Shown here: positions 1 through 7,988 of the stretch, one piece after another
How positions within the stretch are numbered: position 1 is the first letter of the stretch
Layout: every line of letters starts with the position of its first letter
Assembly: GCA_014825775.1 (NCBI GenBank)
Contig: MVAQ01000335.1
Span: 1 to 16,258 of the forward strand
Direction of reading: 5' to 3'
Length of the DNA: 16,258 nt
From: Krasilnikovozyma curviuscula
Lineage: Eukaryota > Basidiomycota > Tremellomycetes > Cystofilobasidiales > Mrakiaceae
Translations under genes and position numbers: made by a program
Notes under the pieces: model-generated
What the model was told of the DNA's origin: nothing
Databases searched by the model: none
Seen by the model: the letters and a program-made list of their open reading frames with translations, nothing else

Positions 1-1140
1 ACGTGGCTCCAGTAGCATTCATAGTCATGAATACTCCTTCTTTGGCGAGTGCGGTGATTGAGAGCAAGTTGGCAGAGGCGTTGGGAACGTAAAGAACCCT
101 CTCCACTTTGAAACTGCCATATGCTCCATTGGGGAGGAGGACAAGGGTTCCACACCCAATGGCGTGTATTAGTTGATTGGCTGCGGTGCGGAGTGGATAG
201 GGTGTCTTGAGTTGAGTGTAGTCGTGAAGAACATCCTTTGACTTGACGATCGAGTGTGTTGCACCAGAGTCTCCAAGCAAGGTGTTGTCGTTGGAGTGTC
301 CTACAGCAAATAACCACCCTTCACCTTCTTCCTCGTTCTCCTCCTCACCACCCTTCACCAATGCTGCGGTCCCTCCAGTTCCACCCTTTCTTCTCTTCGT
401 TTCAGCTGAGCATGGTGACCCAATATGCCTGAGTCCTCCACACTTCCAACAGTCGTCCCAAGTCATTCCGGCGGGTGGGGTGGGTTTCCTCTTCGTATCA
501 TCGCCCTTCGTGTACAACCCCCCTGCTCCTCCCCCTTCTCTGGCAAGCTGAATGGCGGTGGAGTTGTATCGACCTATGACATAAGCTGGGGTGACCTTTT
601 CGGAGTCCATTGAGTCGATGGATTTGACTGTGGTGTCGTAATCCTTCAGGTGGGCCACGGAACCCTGAAGGGTTGCTACCTTCAAGGCGTCAGAGATTTT
701 TCTCCCACTGATTCGAGTTCACCTGCTTTGAGTCTGAAGGCGTTGAGGTGTTGAGTCATGGAAGCACCTTGTTCGAGTTTCAAGTTGATAAACTCCCTTA
801 GCAAGAAGTGGACATTGCTCATCGATTTTGATTCATAAGCTGCCAGCAAGCTAGTCCAGCCCTCGGCAGCAGTCCTGTTGTCAGAGATGTGTGAAACCAA
901 ATCATTACCAACTGAATTCATGAGGATGTTGCGAGCCTTCTTGTTGAGGATGCTCCAGGTTTTCCATTCGTCGGAGTCTCTCTTGTCTGGTTCCTTCATT
1001 TCCCCCTTCACCACCTCTAAGACATCTGCAGCGTCCAAGGCGACGGTGATTCTTGGCTTCCAGTGCTGAAAACTAAGGTCTGCTGAATCCTTAAATACTG
1101 GGTACTTCGTGGTGCTTCCGTATGATGTGTCTTCGGTCAT
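1..1140 (-). pseudogene. Element A: Ty1/copia gag-protease, frameshifted and cut by the window edge
   Basis: This is the N-terminal part of a copia-type Gag-Pol polyprotein, which makes the capsid and the aspartic protease that processes it. The start is the ATG at 1140 (protein begins MTEDTSYGS), about 113 nt after the primer-binding site. The gag core runs to about 700. A CX2CX4HX4C zinc knuckle (CWKCGGLRHIGSPC) lies at 410-451, and the protease active site DSG at 263-271 is followed by the copia-type stretch LYVPNASANLLSI at about 60-100. The first frame stops at 682-684. A one-base slip in the A-run near 698-703 joins it to a second frame that is open for about 228 codons to the window edge. 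Integrase and reverse transcriptase would lie outside the window. One lesion in about 380 codons suggests a recent insertion. Family assignment is firm; whether it is active is not known. Confidence 0.9.
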
Positions 1141-1253
1141 TTTGAAAATTTTCAGGGTCGTTCGTTCGTCTTTTAGAGTCGATGCTATCCAATTCCTCGA
1201 GTGGCAGCTCGATGGTGTGGTCTTCGTAGTTACTGTCTTGTCTATTAAGCGTT

Positions 1254-1266
1254 TGGGCTCATAACC
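1254..1266 (-). promoter_or_regulatory. Element A primer-binding site (half-tRNA type)
   Basis: On the minus strand the bases directly after the LTR end (...TTCAACA) read GGTTATGAGCCCA. This is the complement of TGGGCTCATAACC, the anticodon arm (CAT anticodon) of initiator tRNA-Met. Priming from a cleaved half of initiator tRNA is known for Drosophila copia and yeast Ty5, so the position and sequence fit a copia element. The match is by eye to the general tRNA arm; the host tRNA sequence was not available. Confidence 0.65.
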
Positions 1267-1448
1267 TGTTGAACAGAACAAGATAAACTCAGTAACTACC
1301 ACACTAACTGTGAAGTTGACTATGCATAGCGCACCTGTTGAACAGAACAAGATAAACTACGCAAACTGATAAGTAACGATCCAGATCTTCTATATAATGA
1401 GAACATAGACTTACCTCAGTAACTACCACACTAACTGTGAAGTTGACT
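1264..1448. repeat. Tandem duplication in the LTR, one copy lacking a 58-nt intron-like block
   Basis: A 26-bp block occurs at 1264-1289 and 1333-1358, and a 34-bp block at 1288-1321 and 1415-1448. In the left unit the two blocks are fused. In the right unit they are separated by 58 nt (1357-1414, allowing 2 bases of ambiguity). Read on the minus strand, those 58 nt begin GTAAGT and end TAG, with a CTTAT branch-like motif 12 nt before the end. An 8-bp inverted repeat (ACCTCAGT 1413-1420, ACTGAGGT 1446-1453) overlaps the donor side. Confidence 0.85.
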
Positions 1449-1500
1449 GAGGTAAACGGCGTCTGTGACTCGCGTTGCGAATTAAATAAACAACTAAACA
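1267..1500 (-). repeat. Element A 5' LTR (candidate boundaries)
   Basis: In minus orientation this stretch starts TGTTTAGTTG at 1500 and ends CTGTTCAACA at 1267, giving the TG...CA ends of an LTR, and it is followed at once by the primer-binding site. It carries a TATA box (TATATA, 1391-1396) pointing towards the gag start at 1140. The LTR is unusual because its 3' part is duplicated (1264-1321 and 1333-1448). The ancestral LTR may therefore end at 1336, about 165 bp long, with 1267-1335 added. The partner LTR is outside the window, so the right edge at 1500 rests only on the TG terminus. Confidence 0.6.
1391..1396 (-). promoter_or_regulatory. TATA box of element A LTR
   Basis: TATATA in a CATTATATAGAAG context on the minus strand, inside the candidate LTR and about 250 nt upstream of the gag ATG. 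It lies within the 58-nt block that is missing from the left copy of the LTR duplication, so only one copy of the repeat carries a promoter. Confidence 0.5.
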
Positions 1501-3660
1501 AAAACTCTGCAGGACAAATAGAAAATTCCAGTCCTCGCCAAAGTCAACTCAGAGAGGTTTCTACGACGATATTTTCAACAAACTCCGTCTCTGATTACCC
1601 ACAGTGGAAGTCGGGTCTTACTGCTCATATGAAGGGTTTGGGGTTATGGATGTACTTTGAAAAGAAATTGGATGGTGAATTAAGGAAGCCCGAGCCAAAG
1701 GAAGATTCGGATGGATGGGAAATTTGGAAGGTGGCGGTTGACAAGTGTGTCGGTATTACGTTGCAAACTCTAGGCAGGGGGATCCATATCAGCTCCTTGG
1801 GAACTGGATGGACAGAACCCTTAAGTGACCCACGTTCAAGGAAAGCAGATGGGGTTCTGGCCACCTCAGGTGAAAAATCTAATTTATTTACGGCGGATAA
1901 AATATCAGGCGCTCTGACCTTTTGGATCGGAGGCGCAATCGAGTCACTTCCAACCTCCCCCTGTTCTGAAGAGCTCCACCTACACCACCCACCCTATTAT
2001 TCTTATCGATCACCTTAAATCCCTCTACTCCGGCAGAACCATCGCCGACGTCCTCACTATCAACGACCGGTACATTACTCATGGTTGCTCAGAGAGAGGC
2101 ATCATTGACTATCTCCGTGAAATGAACGACTTCAAAGACGACCTTGTTGACTTGGGTGAAAATTATTGACGACAGTAAACAAGCCATGTCTATCCTCCGT
2201 GGTCTCAAGGAAACTTCATACAACGACATTAGGCTTGATATGGAGGAATTACTCATTAGAACCCCAGAGGACTTCACTTATCAACTGGCCGAAAAGTTAC
2301 TGTTGCAAAGAGTTCATGGAGAGGAGAACGAAAAGAAAGATGCTGCATTCGCTGCTCGGTTTGTGAGGATGGATTTAGGAGGAGAAGATGGAGGCAGAAG
2401 AACAAAGTTCTCCAATAGCACCAAAGCCGGCCCCAACGATCGTACCAACCTCATCCTTCCCGGTTCCAAACGATGCTTCAAGTGCTTGAAATTTGGCCAC
2501 CAAAAGATTAACTGTCGTAGCCAATTCAGCAACACTATACCACATGGACATGAGTCCTTAGAGATATGGGAGACGAATAGAGAGAAGGTCAAGGAGACGA
2601 AGGAGACTGCCGCTATTGCTGGTGTGATGGATTCCGATTCCGACTTCTATCCATCGATTCCAGCAAGCGATGTTACATTGTTTGCCTCAACATTCAGTGT
2701 ACTCACTGCAATCCATAACAAGTCAACAGCCTTATTAGATTCAGGCTGTTCATGTCACATGTTTAGCGACAGGAAATGGTTTGATACATCCAACTACGTT
2801 CCTATAGAAAGAGCCATCACTATCGGGAACGGGAAGCAAATTTATGCGGTTGGAATGGGGCATGTAGAGTTGGGACTGGGGGCAGACCGGGGTGTAAAAT
2901 TGCTGAAGTTGAAAGGATGTTTATTTGTCTCAGAACTGTTAGGAAATCTCCTGTCGGTATCAAGTTTGAATGAGCAGAGTTTCAGGATCCTGTTCGAAGG
3001 AAGAAAATGCCTGGTCAGCACGAAGAACGGAAGCATAATTGCAAAGGCCCCTTTGAAGGGATCCCTTTACGAACTGGAAATATATCGGCGGGCAGTAGGG
3101 ATGCAGGACTACGTTGAGATGCGATCTAAAGAGGTTAGGGGGTTAAATAAAACGTTGCGACGTGGCCACCGCAAATGTTAAGTCTAACACACCTTTGGAC
3201 AACACTTCTATTATGATGGCCAGACTTCACATCCATCCTCATTTGATACAGCATTACTGACTAGGATGGTTAGGATGCACATAAATCTTCTCCATAAAAG
3301 GTGTGGACATATCAGCGCTGTGCGTTTGAAGCAGATGGTTCAGAATAGATTAATGGGAGATCTCACCTTATCAATCAATCCTGTTCAACCTTGTGAAGCA
3401 TGCATCAAATCCAAGATCACCAGAAAGTCATTCAAGCCCTCGGATAGTAGCACCTCAGGACCCGGAGAAATTATTTCAGCAGATTTGTTCGGTCCTCTTC
3501 CGTCATCTTTAGGAGGAAAGCGGTATGGCCTTTTCATTGTCGATCACTACTCGTCATGGTTCAAGGTCATACTATTGACGAGGAGACTCACTGGACCTGT
3601 CTTTCCTGGATTCTATCGATTCAACACAATTAAGGAACTCACCAGATGCACAACAAGATT
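1501..3660 (+). pseudogene. Element B: Ty1/copia gag-protease-integrase remnant
   Basis: This is a decayed copia polyprotein. The gag N-terminus (SDYPQWKSGLTAHMKGLGLW) lies at about 1590-1660. Gag is then interrupted at about 1795-2008 and resumes with HLKSLYSGRTIADVL at about 2010-2055. A frameshift near 2155 leads into an open frame at 2144-3181. That frame carries the rest of gag, a CX2CX4HX4C knuckle (CFKCLKFGHQKINC, 2474-2515) and the protease DSG motif (2738-2746). After stops and shifts at 3160-3265, the GAG-pre-integrase HHCC domain follows (HKRCGHIS ... CEAC at about 3390-3400). The integrase core start comes next, with ADLFGP (Asp at 3482) and IVDHYSSW (Asp at 3542). Similarity fades after about 3600, and the last catalytic Glu and the reverse transcriptase are not found on this strand. 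The 5' end is cut by element A. It cannot make a working polyprotein. Confidence 0.85.
1795..2008. other. Unexplained ~215-bp segment inside element B gag
   Basis: Gag similarity stops near the TLGRGIHIS stretch (about 1790) and resumes near LIDHLKSLYSG (about 2008). In related gags these two points are only about a dozen codons apart. The segment between has no coding similarity I recognise, no clear terminal repeats and no target duplication that I could find. It may be a small insertion or a diverged replacement. Confidence 0.4.
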
Positions 3661-3667
3661 TCTTCCC

Positions 3668-3863
3668 TCACACCATGGACCAATCTGCTGCAGCGAGCCG
3701 ACAGCAGAGCACAAAACGCTGGATGGTGTAGAGGCCCCGGTCAGCGTTGGATCGTTGGAAACCAATTGAGGTGAGTATCTCATGAAGTTTAGAGTACCAC
3801 TGTCGAGCTGCTCGCTTCAGGCCATACAGTCCTTTCTGCAGCTGACACACCCAACCTTCCTTC
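3668..3863 (-). pseudogene. Element C: copia reverse transcriptase, distal fragment
   Basis: The minus-strand translation carries the copia reverse-transcriptase signature WVCQLQKGLYGLKRAARQWY, followed by a degenerate SNADRGLYTIQR stretch and a stop at 3668. In intact copia enzymes the catalytic YVDD motif follows soon after; I do not see it here, so the polymerase is dead or truncated. The upstream half of the same domain is at 5208-5630, separated by element D. Joining the two halves, with one CCTTC copy, gives a continuous frame. Confidence 0.85.
3859..3863. repeat. Target site duplication of element D, left copy (CCTTC)
   Basis: CCTTC directly precedes the TGTTAAAG terminus of element D and is repeated exactly at 5203-5207, directly after its TTAACA terminus. 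Five-base duplications are usual for LTR retroelement insertion. Confidence 0.85.
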
Positions 3864-4139
3864 TGTTAAAGTTAGGCATCAAGATTGCATGTGGTAATTG
3901 GAAGACAAATGGCTACTCACGGTGAAGGTTCGTATACATTTGGAAAGACTGGGAGGCCGCTTGTGGCTGGAAGAAAGGAACGTCCTCAGATAGGAAAGCA
4001 AACCTCACTGCGGCGACGCAATCGTTAGAAACTTTATTTACACCCGTATTACTGTATACGTATTACTATATAATCTAGTCATTAGGTAGTTATTATGCTT
4101 GTTCTTTACTTGCTTTTACAATCATCACTAATCTTTACA
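3864..4139 (+). repeat. Candidate 5' LTR of element D
   Basis: It begins TGTTAAAG at the insertion boundary, contains TATATAA at 4067-4073, and ends TTTACA at 4139, about 66 nt after the TATA box. The end is inferred from its near identity to the last 12 bp of the element. No second full copy is present to confirm the length. Confidence 0.5.
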
Positions 4140-4149
4140 CGTCATCAGC

Positions 4150-5193
4150 ACCAATTGCCATCAAAAATATCTTTCTCTGATACCGCTGGTCGTCAACTTT
4201 TCGGTAATATCAAAGTTCTTGAAGATGACAACTATGGTACTTGGAATCTTAGAATGCTGATTGCCTTGGAGGAGTCCAAGTACAAATCATTGGTCCTCGG
4301 AACAGAAGCGCCCTGTTTCAAGAACTCAACAATCCAATCAGTTCTCCACTGAACAGCAGCCATTCTCAGCTACAATCACTGGACTGCTTTTACCTAGTAC
4401 CACTCTCCCTTTCTACCAAGATGCCCGAACCTCCGTTGGCAGCATACAAGGTCTAGGCCAAAAAGAATCTTTGACTACTGCCACCGACGAAGTCAACCTC
4501 GCTCTGGTTGAAGACTGGGATAAGAGAAATGCCTACCCCTTACACAGTATCTAAATGTGTGTCAGTGACTCAAACTTCATGAAGATTTGCGGCTGTCTCA
4601 AAGCATCCGACGCTTGAAACTTACTCAAGAACTGTCATAGATCGACCATGACGGAACCGAACAGGCTCTTCGTTTCCGGACAGTAGTGATCATTAGTAAT
4701 ACGCTCTCACGCTTTAGTAGCACTTTACCTCGGGCACGGTCATTGTACAGTCATTGCGGCTGCGCACTTCCCTTCGCCCTTCCAGAACTTTCCATAAGAC
4801 GTCATTCGGCTTCGGCGATCTCTATCCGCTTCCACGCTGGAACCTTGACCCTGCCCTATATAAGGAGCCCTTAATGCTGCCTTCTTCTCTTTCCTTTCTT
4901 CAACCTGGTATTCTTTGTTAATCTTTGTTATCCCCCATCCTTGTTATCCTTGAACCCCCTTGCTATCCAAACACTTCACCACTCACCCCAACCACCCGTT
5001 GTGAGTAAAGCTTCCCCCTGCCTGATCCCTAACAAGAAGTCACACATGGTCGTCGGTACTGCCGGAAAGATCATGGTCCAGAAACAGCCTTTATTGAAGA
5101 CCTAAAGTCTGAAGAAGAAGGATCAGTCATCAACTATACTGAAGAATTCGACGGACTGGTCAGAGACGCTGAGACTCTTGGTATGGTGGACTA
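4150..5193 (+). pseudogene. Element D gag remnant, split by LTR E
   Basis: A copia gag N-terminus is visible as KVLEDDNYGTWNLRMLIAL (about 4210-4270). A second frame carries EDWDKRNAYPLHSI and continues past an in-frame stop (4552-4554) with SDSNFMKICGCLKASDA and another stop at 4615-4617, where related proteins usually have Trp. After LTR E, gag resumes with GKIMVQKQ, then a one-base shift, then EEEGSVINYTEEFDGLVRDA up to a stop at 5191-5193. This order (NYxxW, WDxxNA, EGSV..Y...F..L) is that of copia gag. With two stops and at least two shifts it is clearly old and inactive. Confidence 0.75.
4633..5034 (+). repeat. Element E: solo LTR nested in element D (Ty3/gypsy-like)
   Basis: A 402-bp block starts TGTCATAG and ends CCTAACA, and it interrupts the gag reading of element D. 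Flanking 5-mers are AGAAC (4628-4632) and AGAAG (5035-5039), a target duplication with one mismatch. It has a clear TATA box (CTATATAAGG, about 4856-4865) followed by a pyrimidine-rich tract, as in fungal LTR promoters. No coding sequence is inside. The short TGTCA-type terminus suggests a Ty3/gypsy LTR, but the class is a guess. Confidence 0.55.
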
Positions 5194-5202
5194 ATCTTAA
5201 CA

Positions 5203-5207
5203 CCTTC
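5203..5207. repeat. Target site duplication of element D, right copy (CCTTC)
   Basis: This is the exact match to 3859-3863. Removing 3864-5207 (1344 nt, a multiple of three) reconnects the reverse-transcriptase frame of element C. Confidence 0.85.
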
Positions 5208-5630
5208 TCCTTCACTTTGAATCCACGCGGGGCTGCCTCATGTAGACTTCCTCCTCCAAATCTCCGTACAGGAATGCTGTCTCAACATCTATCTGGTACA
5301 CTTCCCAATCTTCAGCTGCAACAAGGGATAGAAGGGCTCGGAATGTGGTAACCTTCACAACAGGTGCGAACGTTTCGTCATAATCTACACCCACCTTCTG
5401 TGAGCACTGAAAAGGCTTGGGCGACGAATCGAACCCTTCTTCTAAACAATTCTCTCTCCTCGTTCTTCTTTTCAGTCAACACGTCTTTACAGCCAACGAT
5501 GTTGACTCCTACTGGCTTTGGTACGAGTTTCCAATCACCGTGTTTCTTGATTTAAATGAGCTGAGCTCCTTCTCTGCCACTCTTCCCAGCGTTCAGTAGC
5601 TTGAGCCTCCTCCATTGGCCTTGGAACATC
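5208..5630 (-). pseudogene. Element C: copia reverse transcriptase, proximal fragment
   Basis: The minus-strand reading contains the start of a copia reverse transcriptase: a weak KHGDWKLVPKPVG stretch (about 5515-5555), a VRFVAQAFS stretch (about 5420-5445), then [20 protein letters not shown] and [19 protein letters not shown] (5225-5394). Frames change at least twice: once near 5400, between the VAQ and GVDYDETF stretches, and once near 5225, where a CG dinucleotide looks duplicated just after QP. The RGFKVKE stretch after that leads directly into the insertion point of element D. No integrase is seen upstream on this strand. Assignment to copia RT is secure; the gene is not functional. 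Confidence 0.88.
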
Positions 5631-5639
5631 CCCAGATGA

Positions 5640-7980
5640 GCCCATTGTTAGAAATGAGAAAACTTCCTCCATAAAGAGGTCTTTTTTCCTCTTAGAATAG
5701 CTTCAAATCAAGTTGTGGGGACTGGTACAGGTGGATATGCAAATGGATGAGAACCCAGGAGTTCTTCGCCTCGATGGGAAGAATGATAGGGCGAGAAAAT
5801 GTTAAGGTGTTCTCCAAAGCATGGAGAAAGGGCCTCAAGAAGTCGGAGGGGCTCATAGGGACTTGACCCCCCATTGTTCGCTTGGCGCATGGGAGCACTA
5901 AGTAGCTCCTTGCTCACTATTTCCTTCGACTCTGACTGATATTTATTTCTTCTTCCTTGATATAAGGCAGTGCCTGAGCCATGAGTTCGAACCTCTTCTT
6001 TTGTTGCGACCTCCTCAATATGCCTGCCGTCACTGTGTTCTTCCTGATTCCTCCTAGCCATCACCCTCCTTGAACCTTTGCTCGCTTAATTCTTGGTACT
6101 GAGTAGATCTATTTCATCTTCATCGTGTTCTCTATCTATGCTAACTTGGTTTTGTTTTTTTTCTTGGATTCAGGTCTTGGGATTGTTGTGAAGCTGGATA
6201 TATGCCGCAGGAATTGAAACAGGCGTGTAAATATGTTGATTCAGGTCGCGCTGAGAGATGATAGAAAGTAAATGAAGAACTAACTCTAAGAAAAAAAGTG
6301 CCCATCCCCAGTTCACACAGAAAATAAGGAAGCAAGTATAGCGGATCTCAAAGTAGAAATCCTCTTCCATGTCTTTCTTTAACCGCCAACTCATTGCTCA
6401 TCTCACTTTCCACTCATTCTCTTCGTTCCTTGAAACATGAAACACCCATGCAACGTCCGAAATCCAGTTCCAAAGCATTTGCTTCTTGTTGCAATTTCAA
6501 CAGGTTTACGCTCCAATTCCTGCCTATCAAGAGTCAGCCTCCAGTACGAGCGGGTTTGAAGACGAGGTGTTGTTTGGAGTAGCAATGGGTAGTTTGAGAC
6601 TGAAATTGCATTGTCAGTGTGGGAAAGAATCTAGAAACCTTGAGGGTGTTCATCGTCAGGAAATTTGGTCTTTGACCGAGTTGAGTTCCCTTCCACGCAA
6701 GAAAACCAGTCCCATAGCTTTTTGAGAATGGGTGGACAACAGGACTAGGAGGAGCTCGCTGTGACATGGAACTGGGCTCAATGCTGTAGAGATTATAGCA
6801 GTTAGCACCCCTCGCAAATGGGGGTGGGACAGCATAAAAAAAAAAATTCCGTCTCAATCGTAAATTCCCGCGACTGATTTTCGCGACTGGGACTGACCTG
6901 TCCCCCTCCGCGCGCGGCGGCATCTCGCCACTGGGAGTGGAGCATAACACATCCTGCACAGCGCAAAGTAACGATGAAATTCACCCACCTAAAAACCATT
7001 ATCTGAATTTGAAATGAGACTCGCTGCAAAATGTTGTTGACGGCAACTACAAATTATTATTTTTTGTTCAGAAAGGGTAGAAGCCTCGTCGGCATTCTCG
7101 TTCTTCTGAGTGGTTTCCAAGCCTTTGCTTCAGTTTCTATTCCTGAGATATTAAATAAGGTTATTGAAAATTCATATTTGGACAGCACATAACAGAATTG
7201 ATTACTAATAAAAAGATAATAAATTCTTTTCGTGCCTGGGTACAAGTTGAGAGAACCAGGCGGTTGAGCCACTCGCGAATTAGGGTACTCTCGCGGGGGG
7301 CTCAGAAGTATGAAAATTCTATTAATTCAACCTTGACCAGTTTGGACAATATACCAACAGGGTTATGCTCAGTCAGAGCAAGTGCTTAAGGGAAATACTG
7401 TCCATTGTTCAAAACTAGCATGCAGGAAAAGCGAAAGAGTGGAAGTTACCTCAGCCGAAGGATTGTTTCTCGTTCTGGTTCGCTTTGTGCTTCTGACAGC
7501 CACTTGAATACCACAGTAAAGCAGATGCATACGGGCTTGTCTTCATCTTATCAATCTGATACAAAGAGCCACTCGTAAAATGGTCGAAAACGAAAGAGGT
7601 CGAGGCAAAGGAAGAGCTGACCAGATGGCGTCTTCCATCATTGTTTACTATGATCTCCTTGCATCAAGGTCAACCCTAAAGACCGATTTCTGGCCCAAAT
7701 CACGAAAATTGGCGTCAAGGACGCGAACCTGCACCTCGCGTGAGGCCGCTTCTCTCGCGGCACAGGTGCAGTTCTTCGCAGACAAATGCTTCGCTGAAGA
7801 TGATGCTGCGACTCTCAGCTTATTTACTACATATTTGATCCACGCATGGGGTATGGGTGGCTGTGGGAGAATAATCATAATGTTGAAACCACTACAACCG
7901 CGTATCAAATCTCTTTTTTCTTTCACAAAGCTGCAAGTACCGGAATCTAGAGTTATATACAAGCAACACAACATATCTTA
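5640..7980. other. Gene-poor stretch with no gene I can support
   Basis: Open frames here are short and show no recognisable domain. A minus-strand frame at 5708-6064 (118 codons) is hydrophilic at its start and proline-rich at its end. It could be the linker that lies upstream of a copia reverse transcriptase, but nothing proves it. A GC-rich patch at about 6855-6945 contains CGCGACTG twice and a CCGCGCGCGG palindrome after an A11 run. A hairpin lies at 7725-7774. The same 10-mer GAGCCACTCG occurs at 7266-7275 and 7566-7575, exactly 300 bp apart. No tRNA was found. Confidence 0.5.
7725..7774. repeat. Inverted repeat (hairpin)
   Basis: GAACCTGCACCT (7725-7736) pairs with AGGTGCAGTTC (7764-7774) with one bulge. 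Inside them GCCGC (7745-7749) pairs with GCGGC (7757-7761) around a 7-nt loop. It lies about 215 nt downstream of the minus-strand small gene and could be in its 3' UTR or be a decayed element end. Confidence 0.6.
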
Positions 7981-7988
7981 TGTACTCC

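Larger units (their letters stand above)
3864..5202 (+). mobile_element. Element D: deleted, gag-only copia-like insertion in element C
   Basis: The ends are TGTTAAAGTTAG and, inverted, TGTTAAGATTAG, flanked by perfect CCTTC duplications, so both termini are well defined. The left 276 bp (3864-4139) look like a 5' LTR: TG start, TATATAA at 4067-4073, and the end CTAATCTTTACA. The last 12 bp of the element (CTAATCTTAACA, 5191-5202) match that LTR end at 11 of 12 positions. No further LTR sequence precedes them, so nearly all of a 3' LTR and all of pol are missing. Between lies a decayed gag. Without the nested LTR E the element would be about 930 bp. It is probably a deletion derivative, made before or after insertion. 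Confidence 0.8.

Noticed and set aside
5417..5450. B-box match GGTTCGATTC on the minus strand
   Set aside because: It lies within the copia reverse-transcriptase reading (VRFVAQ) and has no tRNA structure.
6394..6959. Overlapping frames on both strands of 60 to 141 codons
   Set aside because: None shows a domain or coding-like pattern, and frames on both strands are equally open, as expected by chance.
7715..7790. B-box-like GGTTCGCGTCC on the minus strand near the hairpin
   Set aside because: T stem has two mismatches and there is no D arm or acceptor stem; the region is better described as an inverted repeat.
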